DNA from: Paenibacillus sp. LHD-38
Lineage (GTDB): Bacteria; Bacillota; Bacilli; Paenibacillales; Paenibacillaceae
DNA: 47,026 nucleotides
Direction: 5' to 3'
Assembly (NCBI RefSeq): GCF_031157315.1
Contig: NZ_JAVIFU010000049.1
Span: 1 to 47,026, forward strand
Under the pieces are notes generated by a model. It worked only from the letters and a program-made list of their open reading frames with translations, did no database searches and was not told the origin of the DNA. Below are positions 23,701 to 32,476 of this stretch, in pieces. Positions within the stretch are counted from its first letter, which is position 1. Each line of letters starts with the position of its first letter. The position numbers and the translations under genes are program-made.

Positions 23701-25800
23701 GTGACATTAAGAAAGAAACTAGCAGTATCTACGATTGCAGCAAGCGTAGCCCTAACGGCTTTTGCTGGAATTCCGCTTAGTAACAAAGGCCTAGCGGAGA
23801 AGCTTGGAGTGAATGGGGTAGCTTATGCTTCATCCCTTGAAGATTCCCAGCTTGTAAAAGATGTGAAGAAATTATACGACGCACTCGTTGCGACAGGCGG
23901 TCTTCCTAAAGTTAAAGAACTTCAAGATGCTTTGGATGGACTGGCTATTCATGTGAAAGGCGATATCGTAGCGCCGATCGTTGACAAGTTCCAGCCTAGC
24001 GCCTCGGAAGAAACGCAATTAGAAAATCTTTTCTACGACGCCGTTTCATTGTCTTACAATCCTTCGGTTGCAGGACTTGAAGCTCTGCGTGCGGAGCACG
24101 GAGCTTTGCTTCAATCCTTTGCTACAGAAGCAGGGGTTACTGATCTTACTGTAGATGACATTGCACTTTATTTCTTCGATATTCAAGAAGAACTTGTTGC
24201 ACAAGTAGGTTCGAAGGATTTGGCGGGCTTGCTTGATATTATGACGAACTCAAGCAGTGTTCAACAATTGCTGAGAGATGTACTAGCTGCTTTGCCAGAG
24301 AGCGAGTACAACGTCGAGAAAATTTTCCTGCATTATGGTGTAAACACGAATGATGTGCTTTCCGTGTTGACTGAAGCAAGAGCGGCAGTTAATAACGACA
24401 GCACGTTTACGGCTGCGGCAGGCGCATTGTTTACGGCTTATAAATCATTGAATTCGTCAGGCGGCGGCGGCGGTGGCGGCGGTATTATTATTACACCAAC
24501 TGCACCACTACCAGAAACAACGGACAAATTGCTTAATGATTTGAAAGCGGCGCTAGATAAAGCGACGGAAGCTGAGAAAGCGGCTCTTATCACAAAATTC
24601 GTTACAGATGCGACTGCTGAGATTACAAAGTTGGCGACAATTAGTGCTGCTTCTAATGTTAGCAATGTAAACGGAAAAGCGGTTCTTCAACTAAATGAAA
24701 GCAACCTATTGTCCGTTATTGCTGGAATCGACGCTGTTGCAGCGAAAGTGAAAGAATTGGCTCCAGGTTCCGCAGTTCAGAAAACTGCTTTGAAATTTGA
24801 TCTAGGTGCTGTAACCCTAAAAGATGTTGTCTTGAATCTTCCTGATGCAGTAGTGAAAGCAGCAGCAGCTGGTAATGTATCAGGCGCAACATTTGTTGTC
24901 GGCGGGTTCGAAGTGACTGTTCCTGTTGGCGGATCGTTCTCATCTGCGATCTCACTTGCTATTAGCAAAACAGATGCAAGTGCAGCGGTAGTAGGCACAT
25001 TGAAACCGGTATCGGAGGTCTACGACTTCAACTTGACAATTGGTGGAGTTGCGAAAACAACATTTGACCAACCGATCGTCATCAGCCTTCCGCTTGGCGA
25101 TACAACAGGCCTTGATAAAGAACTTCTTTCCGTAGCGAAAATCGTTGATGGCAAGCTAGTCTTCCATGGCGGACGTGTATCCGGCAATTCGATTATCGAA
25201 TCACGTGATTCGTTCTCATCCTATGTCGTTGTAGAAAACAAAGTATCGTTCACTGATATTGCTAAGGTTGAGGCATGGGCTGGCCGCGAAATTCAAGTGG
25301 TAGCTGCTAAAGGTGCAATCGAAGGCAAATCGGAAGGTAAATTTGTTCCACAGGATAAAGTAACTCGCGCTGAGTTTGCAAAAATGTTGATCCGTGCTCT
25401 GGACCTGGAAAATGGTTCGGCAACAGAAGCATTTGCAGATGTGGATGCAGCTGACTGGTTTGCACCATACGTTGCTGCAGCTGCTCAACTTAAAATCATT
25501 AACGGACGCTCGGCATCGAAGTTCGACCCTAATGCAACAATCACTCGTGCTGAGATGGCAACAATGATTGCTCGCGCATTGAAGGTTTCCAAAGGTGCAG
25601 TAGATGTAACGGATGTTGATGCAGCTCTTAAGGGCTTCGCTGATGCAGGGAAAATTAATGCTACGTTGAAAGACGGTGTAGCATTTGCTGCTACACACAA
25701 AATCGTAATCGGTAATGCAGGTAAATTCCTACCGAAAAACAACGCGACTCGCGCTGAAGCGGCTGTCATTATTTACCGGGCGCTGAATTTCGACAAGTAA
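23701..25800 (+). CDS. S-layer homology (SLH) domain surface protein
   Basis: A 699-residue secreted protein starting at GTG, with AGGAGTGAGAG before it. The signal peptide runs to about residue 43 (VAYA/SS). A helical N-terminal region ends at an eight-glycine tract (about 254-261), then comes a middle region of unknown fold. Three C-terminal SLH repeats follow, each closing with a TRAE motif (VTRAEF, ITRAEM, ATRAEA). SLH triplets bind pyruvylated secondary wall polymer. The gene is embedded in the exopolysaccharide locus and has its own strong terminator, so it may be highly expressed. Confidence 0.9.
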   Translation: MTLRKKLAVSTIAASVALTAFAGIPLSNKGLAEKLGVNGVAYASSLEDSQLVKDVKKLYDALVATGGLPKVKELQDALDGLAIHVKGDIVAPIVDKFQPSASEETQLENLFYDAVSLSYNPSVAGLEALRAEHGALLQSFATEAGVTDLTVDDIALYFFDIQEELVAQVGSKDLAGLLDIMTNSSSVQQLLRDVLAALPESEYNVEKIFLHYGVNTNDVLSVLTEARAAVNNDSTFTAAAGALFTAYKSLNSSGGGGGGGGIIITPTAPLPETTDKLLNDLKAALDKATEAEKAALITKFVTDATAEITKLATISAASNVSNVNGKAVLQLNESNLLSVIAGIDAVAAKVKELAPGSAVQKTALKFDLGAVTLKDVVLNLPDAVVKAAAAGNVSGATFVVGGFEVTVPVGGSFSSAISLAISKTDASAAVVGTLKPVSEVYDFNLTIGGVAKTTFDQPIVISLPLGDTTGLDKELLSVAKIVDGKLVFHGGRVSGNSIIESRDSFSSYVVVENKVSFTDIAKVEAWAGREIQVVAAKGAIEGKSEGKFVPQDKVTRAEFAKMLIRALDLENGSATEAFADVDAADWFAPYVAAAAQLKIINGRSASKFDPNATITRAEMATMIARALKVSKGAVDVTDVDAALKGFADAGKINATLKDGVAFAATHKIVIGNAGKFLPKNNATRAEAAVIIYRALNFDK

Positions 25801-25814
25801 GCTACAATAGAGTT

Positions 25815-25853
25815 AAAATCTTCCTCTCATGTAGGTGGGGGGAAGATTTTTTT
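25815..25853 (+). terminator. Terminator of the SLH gene
   Basis: AAAATCTTCC (25815-25824) and GGAAGATTTT (25841-25850) form a perfect 10-bp stem, with T to 25853, 15 bases after the stop codon. Confidence 0.88.
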
Positions 25854-25921
25854 CGGAAAAATCATAGGATATTGTGGAATTGTAGATTATTATGGGATAA
25901 GAGATAGATCTTATGAACTAT

Positions 25922-25942
25922 ATATAGTCTATAAGACTATAT
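25922..25942 (+). promoter_or_regulatory. Perfect inverted repeat before the Wzz-like gene
   Basis: ATATAGTC (25922-25929), loop TATAA, GACTATAT (25935-25942), immediately before the SD (GACGGAGGA) of the chain-length gene. It could be an operator or a 5'-leader hairpin for the polysaccharide operon. A clear promoter was not found in 25854-25921. Confidence 0.45.
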
Positions 25943-25960
25943 CTGACGGAGGAGTATGGC

Positions 25961-26728
25961 GTGTCTAAAGAACTGGATTTACGACAGTACATGGCAATCA
26001 TTAAGAAGAGATTGGCGCTTATTATATTATTTGTATTCATCTGTACAGCTGCAGCCGCAGCTATAAGCATCTTTTTAAAGAACCCGGTATATGAAGCTTC
26101 TACGAAAATTATTGTAAACCAAACGCAATCCCAATTGGCTACAGGACAGCTTGATCTTAATCAAATCAACTCGAATATTACAATGATTGGTACGTATAAG
26201 GAAATTATTAAAACGCCGGCTATATTGGATAAAGTAGCCGAGCAGTATCCTGAGCTTGGTCTGACAGCAATCGAGCTTGCTAACAAGATCCAGGTTAGCT
26301 CTGTAAATAATACACAGGTAATGACTTTAGTCGTACAGGATGTGGACTACAAGCAAGCAGCTCAGGTGGTTAATGCCGTCTCTCGTGTTTTTAAAGAAGA
26401 GATTCAACATATTTTCAAGGTCGAAAATGTATCGATTCTGAATGAAGCTGTAGTAAATACGCAGCCAGATCCAGTATCACCGAATGTACCCATTAATATT
26501 GCCATTGCATTGGTCGTATCACTAATGATCGCTGTCGGAATTACATTCTTGCTTGAGTATTTGGACGATACCATTAAGACAGAAGCGGACGTGCTGGAAT
26601 TTTTGGGGCAACCTACGCTTGCTATGATCTCAAGAATGAACCCGGAGGATGCGAATTCAAGCCAAACTAGCAAAGCCAACCAAACCTACAAGGCAGGTGA
26701 ATTAGAGCGTGTCTCTATTGAGAAATAA
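25961..26728 (+). CDS. Wzz/CpsC-type chain-length and kinase-modulator protein
   Basis: A 255-residue membrane protein with transmembrane segments near residues 18-38 and 175-195 and an extracellular loop between them, the Wzz layout without a fused kinase. In Gram-positives the cytosolic tail activates the separate tyrosine kinase, here the next gene. It starts at GTG with GACGGAGGA before it, and its end overlaps the kinase gene by 20 bases. Equivalent to YwqC/EpsA/CpsC. Confidence 0.92.
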   Translation: MSKELDLRQYMAIIKKRLALIILFVFICTAAAAAISIFLKNPVYEASTKIIVNQTQSQLATGQLDLNQINSNITMIGTYKEIIKTPAILDKVAEQYPELGLTAIELANKIQVSSVNNTQVMTLVVQDVDYKQAAQVVNAVSRVFKEEIQHIFKVENVSILNEAVVNTQPDPVSPNVPINIAIALVVSLMIAVGITFLLEYLDDTIKTEADVLEFLGQPTLAMISRMNPEDANSSQTSKANQTYKAGELERVSIEK

Positions 26729-27401
26729 GCGTCAGATTATTACGCTAACGAATCCCCGTTCCCCCATTTCAGAATCCTATCGTGCATTAAGAACCAATAT
26801 TGAGTTTTCTTCAATTGACGAGAAGCTTCAGGTGTTAATGGTATCCTCGGCAGGCCCGGGCGAAGGGAAGTCGACGACTATTACCAATCTGGCTGTCACA
26901 TTCGCACAATCGGAGAAGAAGGTTGTTCTTATTGATGCCGATCTTCGTAAGCCTACAGCTCATCATACCTTTTCTATTTCCAACCGATGGGGTCTATCGT
27001 CCGTTATTTCGCAGCAATCCTCACTAGAGGAAGTGATTCAAGTAACCGACATTCCTAACTTAGATATTATTACATCAGGCGCCATTCCACCGAACCCAGC
27101 TGAGATGATGGGCTCGAAGAGAATGACTGCAATTATTGATCAATTAAGAGGGATGTATGACATTATCTTGATTGATACGCCTCCGCTGCTCGCTGTTACT
27201 GATGCTCAAATTGTTGCTACGAAGAGTGATGGCGTCATTTTGGTAGTAGATCAAGGTAAAGTAAAACGGGACATTGCAGGCAAGGCAGTGAAAAATTTAG
27301 AAAGTGTTAATGCTCGAATACTAGGCGTGGTATTGAATAATGTGAAGCGTAAAGCTAATGAAGAGGCCTATTACTATTATTACGGTGTGCAAGATAAATA
27401 A
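26709..27401 (+). CDS. BY-type tyrosine kinase, CpsD/YwqD family
   Basis: A 230-residue cytosolic bacterial tyrosine kinase. Walker A is SAGPGEGKSTT, Walker A' VVLIDADLRKP and Walker B IILIDTPP. A C-terminal tyrosine cluster (EEAYYYYYGV) is the autophosphorylation tail. It works with the Wzz-like protein to control polymer length and export, and with the PHP phosphatase that dephosphorylates it. It starts at GTG with AGGTGA 8 bases upstream, inside the preceding gene. Confidence 0.93.
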   Translation: MSLLRNKRQIITLTNPRSPISESYRALRTNIEFSSIDEKLQVLMVSSAGPGEGKSTTITNLAVTFAQSEKKVVLIDADLRKPTAHHTFSISNRWGLSSVISQQSSLEEVIQVTDIPNLDIITSGAIPPNPAEMMGSKRMTAIIDQLRGMYDIILIDTPPLLAVTDAQIVATKSDGVILVVDQGKVKRDIAGKAVKNLESVNARILGVVLNNVKRKANEEAYYYYYGVQDK

Positions 27402-27447
27402 AGAGACAGAGTTCGTAGAAGAAAGCTATCCTGGAGGGATGAGTAAG

Positions 27448-29280
27448 GTGAGCAAGCTTAGCAATAGAAATAGAATGCTAATCATACTGGTAATTGATAT
27501 TTGTATTATATGGGTCGCGATTTCAATATCCTATTTATTTCGTTTTGATGGAAAGATTCCTCCCTTCTACGAATCTCAGATGCTTTTATTTGCTTTATTA
27601 ACAACAGTAATATGCGGTAGCAGCTTGGCGTTCTTTCGAATGTATCGACGGATGTGGCAATATGCCAGTATTGGGGAAATCATTGAGCTGGCTAAGGCGA
27701 TTATTATCGGTTTAATCTTATCCTATTTAGCTACCTACTTGCTTTATGAAGAACGAGTACCCATCTCGATAACATCTCGAACATTGGAGTTAATGCTGTT
27801 ATTTATGGGAGGCTCGCGTTTCCTCTGGCGATTAATCCGAGTAAACAGAACGAAGAAGAAAGATTTGGTAAACAATATACTTGTCGTAGGCGCAGGTGAC
27901 TGCGGTGCATTAATCGCTAAAGAAATCATGACTAGCAATAGCTTCGCTGGCAATCGCATTATAGGTTTTATTGATGATGATTTACATAAACGTAATATGC
28001 AGGTTTATGGCTTACCGGTTTTAGGGAATCGGTTGCATATAGAAAAGCTTGTACAGAAATACCATATCCATGACATCATTATCGCAATGCCGTCTACAAA
28101 AAGGGCGCATATATCCGATATTATCAATATTTGCAAGCTCACCGGCGCAAAGGTCAAGATTATTCCTTCGATTAATGACTTTATTAAAGGTCGTTTGGCT
28201 GTGAAATCGCTAAGAAATGTGGAAGTTGAAGACTTGCTAGGGCGAGAGCCTGTAATGACTGACCTCGAGGGAATTGCCAATTATGTATCGGATAAAGTCG
28301 TGCTTGTAACAGGTGCAGGGGGTTCCATCGGGTCTGAGTTGTGCAGGCAAATCTCTTCATTTAACCCTGCGCGTTTGTTGCTTTTGGGGCATGGAGAGAA
28401 CAGTATTTACACGATTGAAATGGAGCTTAGAAGTAAATATCCGGATGTTCAGCTGGAAACCGTCATTGCGGACATTCAGGATCGTAATCGAATGGATGAT
28501 GTATTCCGAAAGTTTAGACCGCAGGTCGTGTTCCATGCTGCGGCCCATAAACATGTTCCATTAATGGAGCGTAATCCATCAGAAGCTGTAAAGAACAATG
28601 TATTCGGAACAAGAAACGTAGCAGACTGTGCGGACAAGTATAAAGCAGAACGATTTGTTATGATCTCCTCCGATAAAGCCGTTAATCCTTCTAGCATTAT
28701 GGGAGCTACGAAGAGAATTGCAGAGATGTACATACAGAGCATTAATACAACAAGTGCTACACAGTTTGTAGCGGTTCGATTCGGAAATGTACTCGGCAGC
28801 CGTGGCAGTGTCATTCCAAGGTTCAAAGAGCAGATTGCTGCAGGCGGGCCAGTCACTGTAACCCATCCAGATATGGTTAGATATTTCATGACGATTCCTG
28901 AGGCCGTTCAGTTGGTTATTCAGGCGGGCTCGTTCGCCAAAGGCGGAGAAATATTCGTATTGGATATGGGCAAACCTGTCAAAATTATGGATTTGGCACA
29001 GGATTTGATCCGGTTATCTGGTTATGAGCCGGATGTAGATATTGAAATTAACTTTAGCGGTATGCGTGAGGGCGAGAAACTTTTCGAAGAGCTGTTAACG
29101 GATGAAGAGGCAGTATCGTCTACCCAACATGAGCGCATCTATATCGGTAAGCCATCGCAGATTAACCGAGCAGAGCTTGAGCTTCAATTCAAACGTTTTG
29201 AGAAGGTTCTAGGCGAAAGCCAAAGCTCGGTGAAGGATGTAATTGAGCATCTCGTTCCTTTCTATTCACACGTATCCTAA
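27448..29280 (+). CDS. CapD/FlaA1-like nucleotide-sugar 4,6-dehydratase, membrane type
   Basis: A 610-residue protein: four N-terminal transmembrane helices, a CoA-binding-like Rossmann domain (VVGAGDCGALIAKEI), then a dehydratase domain with VTGAGGSIGSELCRQI and the SSDKAVNPSSIMGATKR active region, where Met replaces the usual SDR Tyr, as is typical of FlaA1/CapD enzymes. It probably makes a UDP-4-keto-6-deoxy-HexNAc precursor. I prefer GTG 27448 because GGAGGG (27433-27438) is 9 bases upstream; ATG 27439 abuts that SD, and longer starts run into the kinase gene. Confidence 0.9.
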   Translation: MSKLSNRNRMLIILVIDICIIWVAISISYLFRFDGKIPPFYESQMLLFALLTTVICGSSLAFFRMYRRMWQYASIGEIIELAKAIIIGLILSYLATYLLYEERVPISITSRTLELMLLFMGGSRFLWRLIRVNRTKKKDLVNNILVVGAGDCGALIAKEIMTSNSFAGNRIIGFIDDDLHKRNMQVYGLPVLGNRLHIEKLVQKYHIHDIIIAMPSTKRAHISDIINICKLTGAKVKIIPSINDFIKGRLAVKSLRNVEVEDLLGREPVMTDLEGIANYVSDKVVLVTGAGGSIGSELCRQISSFNPARLLLLGHGENSIYTIEMELRSKYPDVQLETVIADIQDRNRMDDVFRKFRPQVVFHAAAHKHVPLMERNPSEAVKNNVFGTRNVADCADKYKAERFVMISSDKAVNPSSIMGATKRIAEMYIQSINTTSATQFVAVRFGNVLGSRGSVIPRFKEQIAAGGPVTVTHPDMVRYFMTIPEAVQLVIQAGSFAKGGEIFVLDMGKPVKIMDLAQDLIRLSGYEPDVDIEINFSGMREGEKLFEELLTDEEAVSSTQHERIYIGKPSQINRAELELQFKRFEKVLGESQSSVKDVIEHLVPFYSHVS

Positions 29281-29311
29281 TAATCTGCATCGAAAATGGA
29301 GGCGAATGGAA

Positions 29312-29959
29312 ATGCGTAAGAAGAAGTGGAAGAAGATATTGTTATGGACAATATCCGTAGTATTGATATTAGGCATAGGTGGGTTGTTCGCCGCTAACTA
29401 TGCTGTAGATAGGTTCATCTCTACATTGGCAGCAGATTTAGAGAGCAATCTCGTTGTTGATGATACCAGCGCTAGTCCAAATAATAATAGTTCTATAGTA
29501 GATAGCAATTCCTCACAAAATAACGCTGCAGAGAATACGGAAGAAACAAACAATTTGAATTCCGGAGCAGAACAAACGGAGCAAGATACTGACAAGGTTA
29601 ATCAAGCAGATAATAAGAATGAGAGTAAAGAATTGGATGATGATAAACAAAATGAAAAGCCAAATGAATCTTACAGCGCTGAAGTTTCTGTAGATAAAGC
29701 AAAAGAAGTACAAGAAAAAATAACCGTCTCAGAGAAAGCTAAAGTTTCGACCGTGCTACTTGAGGAGCTTAGTCTATCAGATATTAAACAAATTCAAGAA
29801 TTGGCAAGCGGTGGGTTAGAACTAGAAGAGAAGAAGAAAGCACGCAGCATTATTTTAGAGAAGTTATCTCCAGAGCAGTATGACGAATTGATTCAAGTAG
29901 CTAAGAAATATGGTATGAGCCAAGGGAAATCGTATGATGAGGTGATTCAAGAAAAGTAA
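29312..29959 (+). CDS. Membrane-anchored protein of unknown function
   Basis: I do not recognise this 215-residue protein. A basic start (MRKKKWKK) precedes one transmembrane segment (about residues 9-30). A long Asn/Glu/Asp/Ser-rich linker (about 45-130) follows, then a helical C-terminal domain of about 80 residues with VLLEELSLSDIKQIQELASG and a repeat-like ILEKLSPEQYDEL. The last part has the look of a small helical protein-interaction domain outside the cell. GGAGG lies 9 bases before ATG 29312. It sits between the dehydratase and galU, still in the G+C-richer part of the locus. Confidence 0.8.
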   Translation: MRKKKWKKILLWTISVVLILGIGGLFAANYAVDRFISTLAADLESNLVVDDTSASPNNNSSIVDSNSSQNNAAENTEETNNLNSGAEQTEQDTDKVNQADNKNESKELDDDKQNEKPNESYSAEVSVDKAKEVQEKITVSEKAKVSTVLLEELSLSDIKQIQELASGGLELEEKKKARSIILEKLSPEQYDELIQVAKKYGMSQGKSYDEVIQEK

Positions 29960-30022
29960 AAATGAGAACTGTGTTTTATTTATAACAGGTGTAGTAAAGT
30001 TTTTAAAGAGGAGCTGTAAAGA

Positions 30023-30913
30023 GTGAAGGTTAGAAAAGCGATAATACCGGCTGCCGGTCTTGGAACTAGGTTTTTACCAGCGACTAAGGCTATGCCCAAA
30101 GAGATGCTTCCAATTGTAGACAAACCTACTATTCAATATATTGTAGAAGAAGCAATAGAGTCCGGTATTGAAGATATTATTATAGTTACTGGAAAAGGAA
30201 AAAGAGCAATTGAAGATCATTTTGATAATTCCTTTGAGTTAGAGCAAAACTTATTTGAAAAAGGAAAACATGAGTTATTAAAAGAAGTTCAAAAGTCCTC
30301 AAAAATGGTTGATATCCATTATATACGTCAAAAGGAGCCTAAAGGATTAGGTCATGCCATTTGGTGTGCGCGTAAGTTTATTGGGAATGAACCATTTGCC
30401 GTGCTGTTAGGTGACGATATTGTTAAAGCCCGTAAACCCTGCTTAAAGCAGTTAATGGAACAATATGAACTTTATAATGCATCGATAATTGGAGTTCAAA
30501 GAGTATTGAACGAAGAGGTTTCAAGGTATGGAATTATTGATGGAAATGAAACTAGTAATCGTTTATTTAGTGTTAATCATTTAGTAGAGAAACCAATGAT
30601 AAATGAGGCACCTTCTAATATTGCTGTTTTGGGACGATACATTTTAAACCCTAGAATTTTTAATATTTTAGATACTCAAAAACCTGGGGCTGCAGGTGAG
30701 ATCCAGCTTACTGATGCTATAGCTGAACTGATTAAATATGAGGCTGTATATGCATATGATTTTGAAGGCATCAGATATGATGTTGGTGAAAAAATAGGTT
30801 TTATTAAAACAACAATTGAATATGCGTTACAACGTGAAGAGCTAAGAGAAGGTTTATTAGAATTTTTATTAGGTATTACGCAACAAAGTTTAATAGGAGA
30901 AAGTAAAAAATAA
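30023..30913 (+). CDS. galU: UTP-glucose-1-phosphate uridylyltransferase
   Basis: A 296-residue nucleotidyltransferase making UDP-glucose for the polymer and for GalE. The N-terminal signature AAGLGTRFLPATKAMPKEMLP is split over residues 10-30; VEKP and AGEIQLTDAI are further family motifs. It starts at GTG, with GAGGAG upstream. From this gene rightwards the sequence becomes markedly A+T-rich, marking the left edge of the variable polysaccharide cassette. Confidence 0.94.
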   Translation: MKVRKAIIPAAGLGTRFLPATKAMPKEMLPIVDKPTIQYIVEEAIESGIEDIIIVTGKGKRAIEDHFDNSFELEQNLFEKGKHELLKEVQKSSKMVDIHYIRQKEPKGLGHAIWCARKFIGNEPFAVLLGDDIVKARKPCLKQLMEQYELYNASIIGVQRVLNEEVSRYGIIDGNETSNRLFSVNHLVEKPMINEAPSNIAVLGRYILNPRIFNILDTQKPGAAGEIQLTDAIAELIKYEAVYAYDFEGIRYDVGEKIGFIKTTIEYALQREELREGLLEFLLGITQQSLIGESKK

Positions 30914-30969
30914 ATTATATTTTTCAAAGTACATTTTTTTATAAAAAAATTGTTATAGAAGGTGAACTT

Positions 30970-31581
30970 ATGTTTTATTCCTATATTAAACGTATTTTAG
31001 ATTTATTCTTTTCAGTTATATCGCTAATAGTTCTGTGGCCGTTTTTCTTTGTATTAGCTATTTTGATTAAAATAGATTCAAAAGGACCTGTGTTTTTTAA
31101 ACAAAAACGTATAGGTAAAGATAAAAAAGAGTTTTACATATTGAAATTTAGAACGATGAGAGTAGAAGCTCCAAGAGAGACACCGACACACATGTTGCAA
31201 AATCCAAATAACTACATTACTAAAATTGGTTTGTTTATACGGAAAACAAGCTTAGATGAGTTGCCTCAAATATTCAATATAATTAAAGGAGAGATGAGTA
31301 TTATTGGGCCAAGGCCAGCACTTTGGAATCAGTATGATTTAATTGCTAAAAGGGATGAGTATGACGTGAATGCAATTTATCCTGGACTTACTGGTTGGGC
31401 ACAAATTAATGGTAGGGATGAACTACCATTAAACATTAAAGTAAGCTATGATGCGGAATATGTTAATAACATGAGTTTCGTGTTTGATATTAAGGTATTT
31501 ATATTGACCATATTCAGAGTGATTAAAAGTGATGGAATAAGAGAAGGTGTTTCTCTAACAAGTTTAGATAACAATAAATGA
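30970..31581 (+). CDS. Priming sugar transferase (phosphoglycosyl transferase)
   Basis: A 203-residue membrane enzyme of the bacterial sugar transferase family (PglC/EpsL type). It starts the repeat unit by moving a sugar 1-phosphate onto undecaprenyl phosphate. There is one re-entrant or transmembrane N-terminal segment (about residues 10-33), then KFRTMR, TSLDELPQIFN and GPRPAL motifs. The sugar cannot be told, though the CapD-like dehydratase upstream suggests a modified HexNAc. AAGGTG precedes the ATG. Confidence 0.92.
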   Translation: MFYSYIKRILDLFFSVISLIVLWPFFFVLAILIKIDSKGPVFFKQKRIGKDKKEFYILKFRTMRVEAPRETPTHMLQNPNNYITKIGLFIRKTSLDELPQIFNIIKGEMSIIGPRPALWNQYDLIAKRDEYDVNAIYPGLTGWAQINGRDELPLNIKVSYDAEYVNNMSFVFDIKVFILTIFRVIKSDGIREGVSLTSLDNNK

Positions 31582-31591
31582 GGTCTTCTAA

Positions 31592-32476
31592 ATGAAAAAA
31601 AAGAATATATTAATTGTAGGGGAAAATAGTTACATAGGTAATTCTCTTGAAAGATGGTTATCAAACTCTTCTCATGATTATCATGTGGCTAAGGTGAAAA
31701 CTAGAAATAACGAATGGAATAATATATTTTTCGGTATCTACGATGTAGTTATTCATGTAGCTGGAATTGCTCATGTTTCAAGAAACCCTGAATTAGAAAC
31801 ATTGTACTATAAAGTAAATCGCGATATGGCGATTGATGTTGCTAATAAAGCAAAAACTGAAGGTGTTCGGCAATTCATATTTATGAGTTCAATTATTATT
31901 TATGGTGAAGACAGTAATATTGGTGAAAGTAAGGTGATAGATTCTAAATCCAAATTTTTACCAATAGATTTCTATGGGAGAAGCAAATTAGAAGCGGATT
32001 TAGCAATACAAAAATTAAAAAGTGATGAATTTAAAACTGTAATTGTTAGAGCACCATTAGTCTATGGACCCAATTGCAAAGGGAACTTTCCTAAATTATT
32101 AAAACTTGCAAGATATACACCTCTATTTGTTAATATCTATAATGAAAGAAGCATGATTTACATTGATAATTTATGTGAGTTTTTGAAGTTGACAATGGAT
32201 ACTCAATTAGAAGGTGTTTTTTATCCACAAAACAAAGAGTATGTCTCTACTAAAGCTATTATTGAAGTTGCTACAAAACTACAAAATAAAAAAATACTAT
32301 TTACGAATATATTTAATGGTTTATTAAAAATATTGTCTTCACGTATAAGTTTATTAAATAAAGTTTTTGGAAATAAAGTTTATGATAAAAATTTATCTAG
32401 GGAATGTAATTTGAATTATTGTGTTGTTGATTTTGAAAAATCTGTTGAAATGACACTAAAGGGGGGAGAGGATTGA
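31592..32476 (+). CDS. NAD-dependent sugar epimerase/reductase (extended SDR)
   Basis: A 294-residue SDR. The nucleotide-binding loop is degenerate (VGENSYIGNSLERW in place of GGxGFIG), but the YGRSK active pair and the upstream serine stretch (FMSSIIIYGE) are intact. Beside a sugar transferase and a CapD-type dehydratase, it may reduce or epimerise a 4-keto sugar nucleotide, as in WbpV/FnlB/QuiC-like enzymes; this is inference. It overlaps the next gene by 4 bases (TTGA). Confidence 0.82.
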   Translation: MKKKNILIVGENSYIGNSLERWLSNSSHDYHVAKVKTRNNEWNNIFFGIYDVVIHVAGIAHVSRNPELETLYYKVNRDMAIDVANKAKTEGVRQFIFMSSIIIYGEDSNIGESKVIDSKSKFLPIDFYGRSKLEADLAIQKLKSDEFKTVIVRAPLVYGPNCKGNFPKLLKLARYTPLFVNIYNERSMIYIDNLCEFLKLTMDTQLEGVFYPQNKEYVSTKAIIEVATKLQNKKILFTNIFNGLLKILSSRISLLNKVFGNKVYDKNLSRECNLNYCVVDFEKSVEMTLKGGED

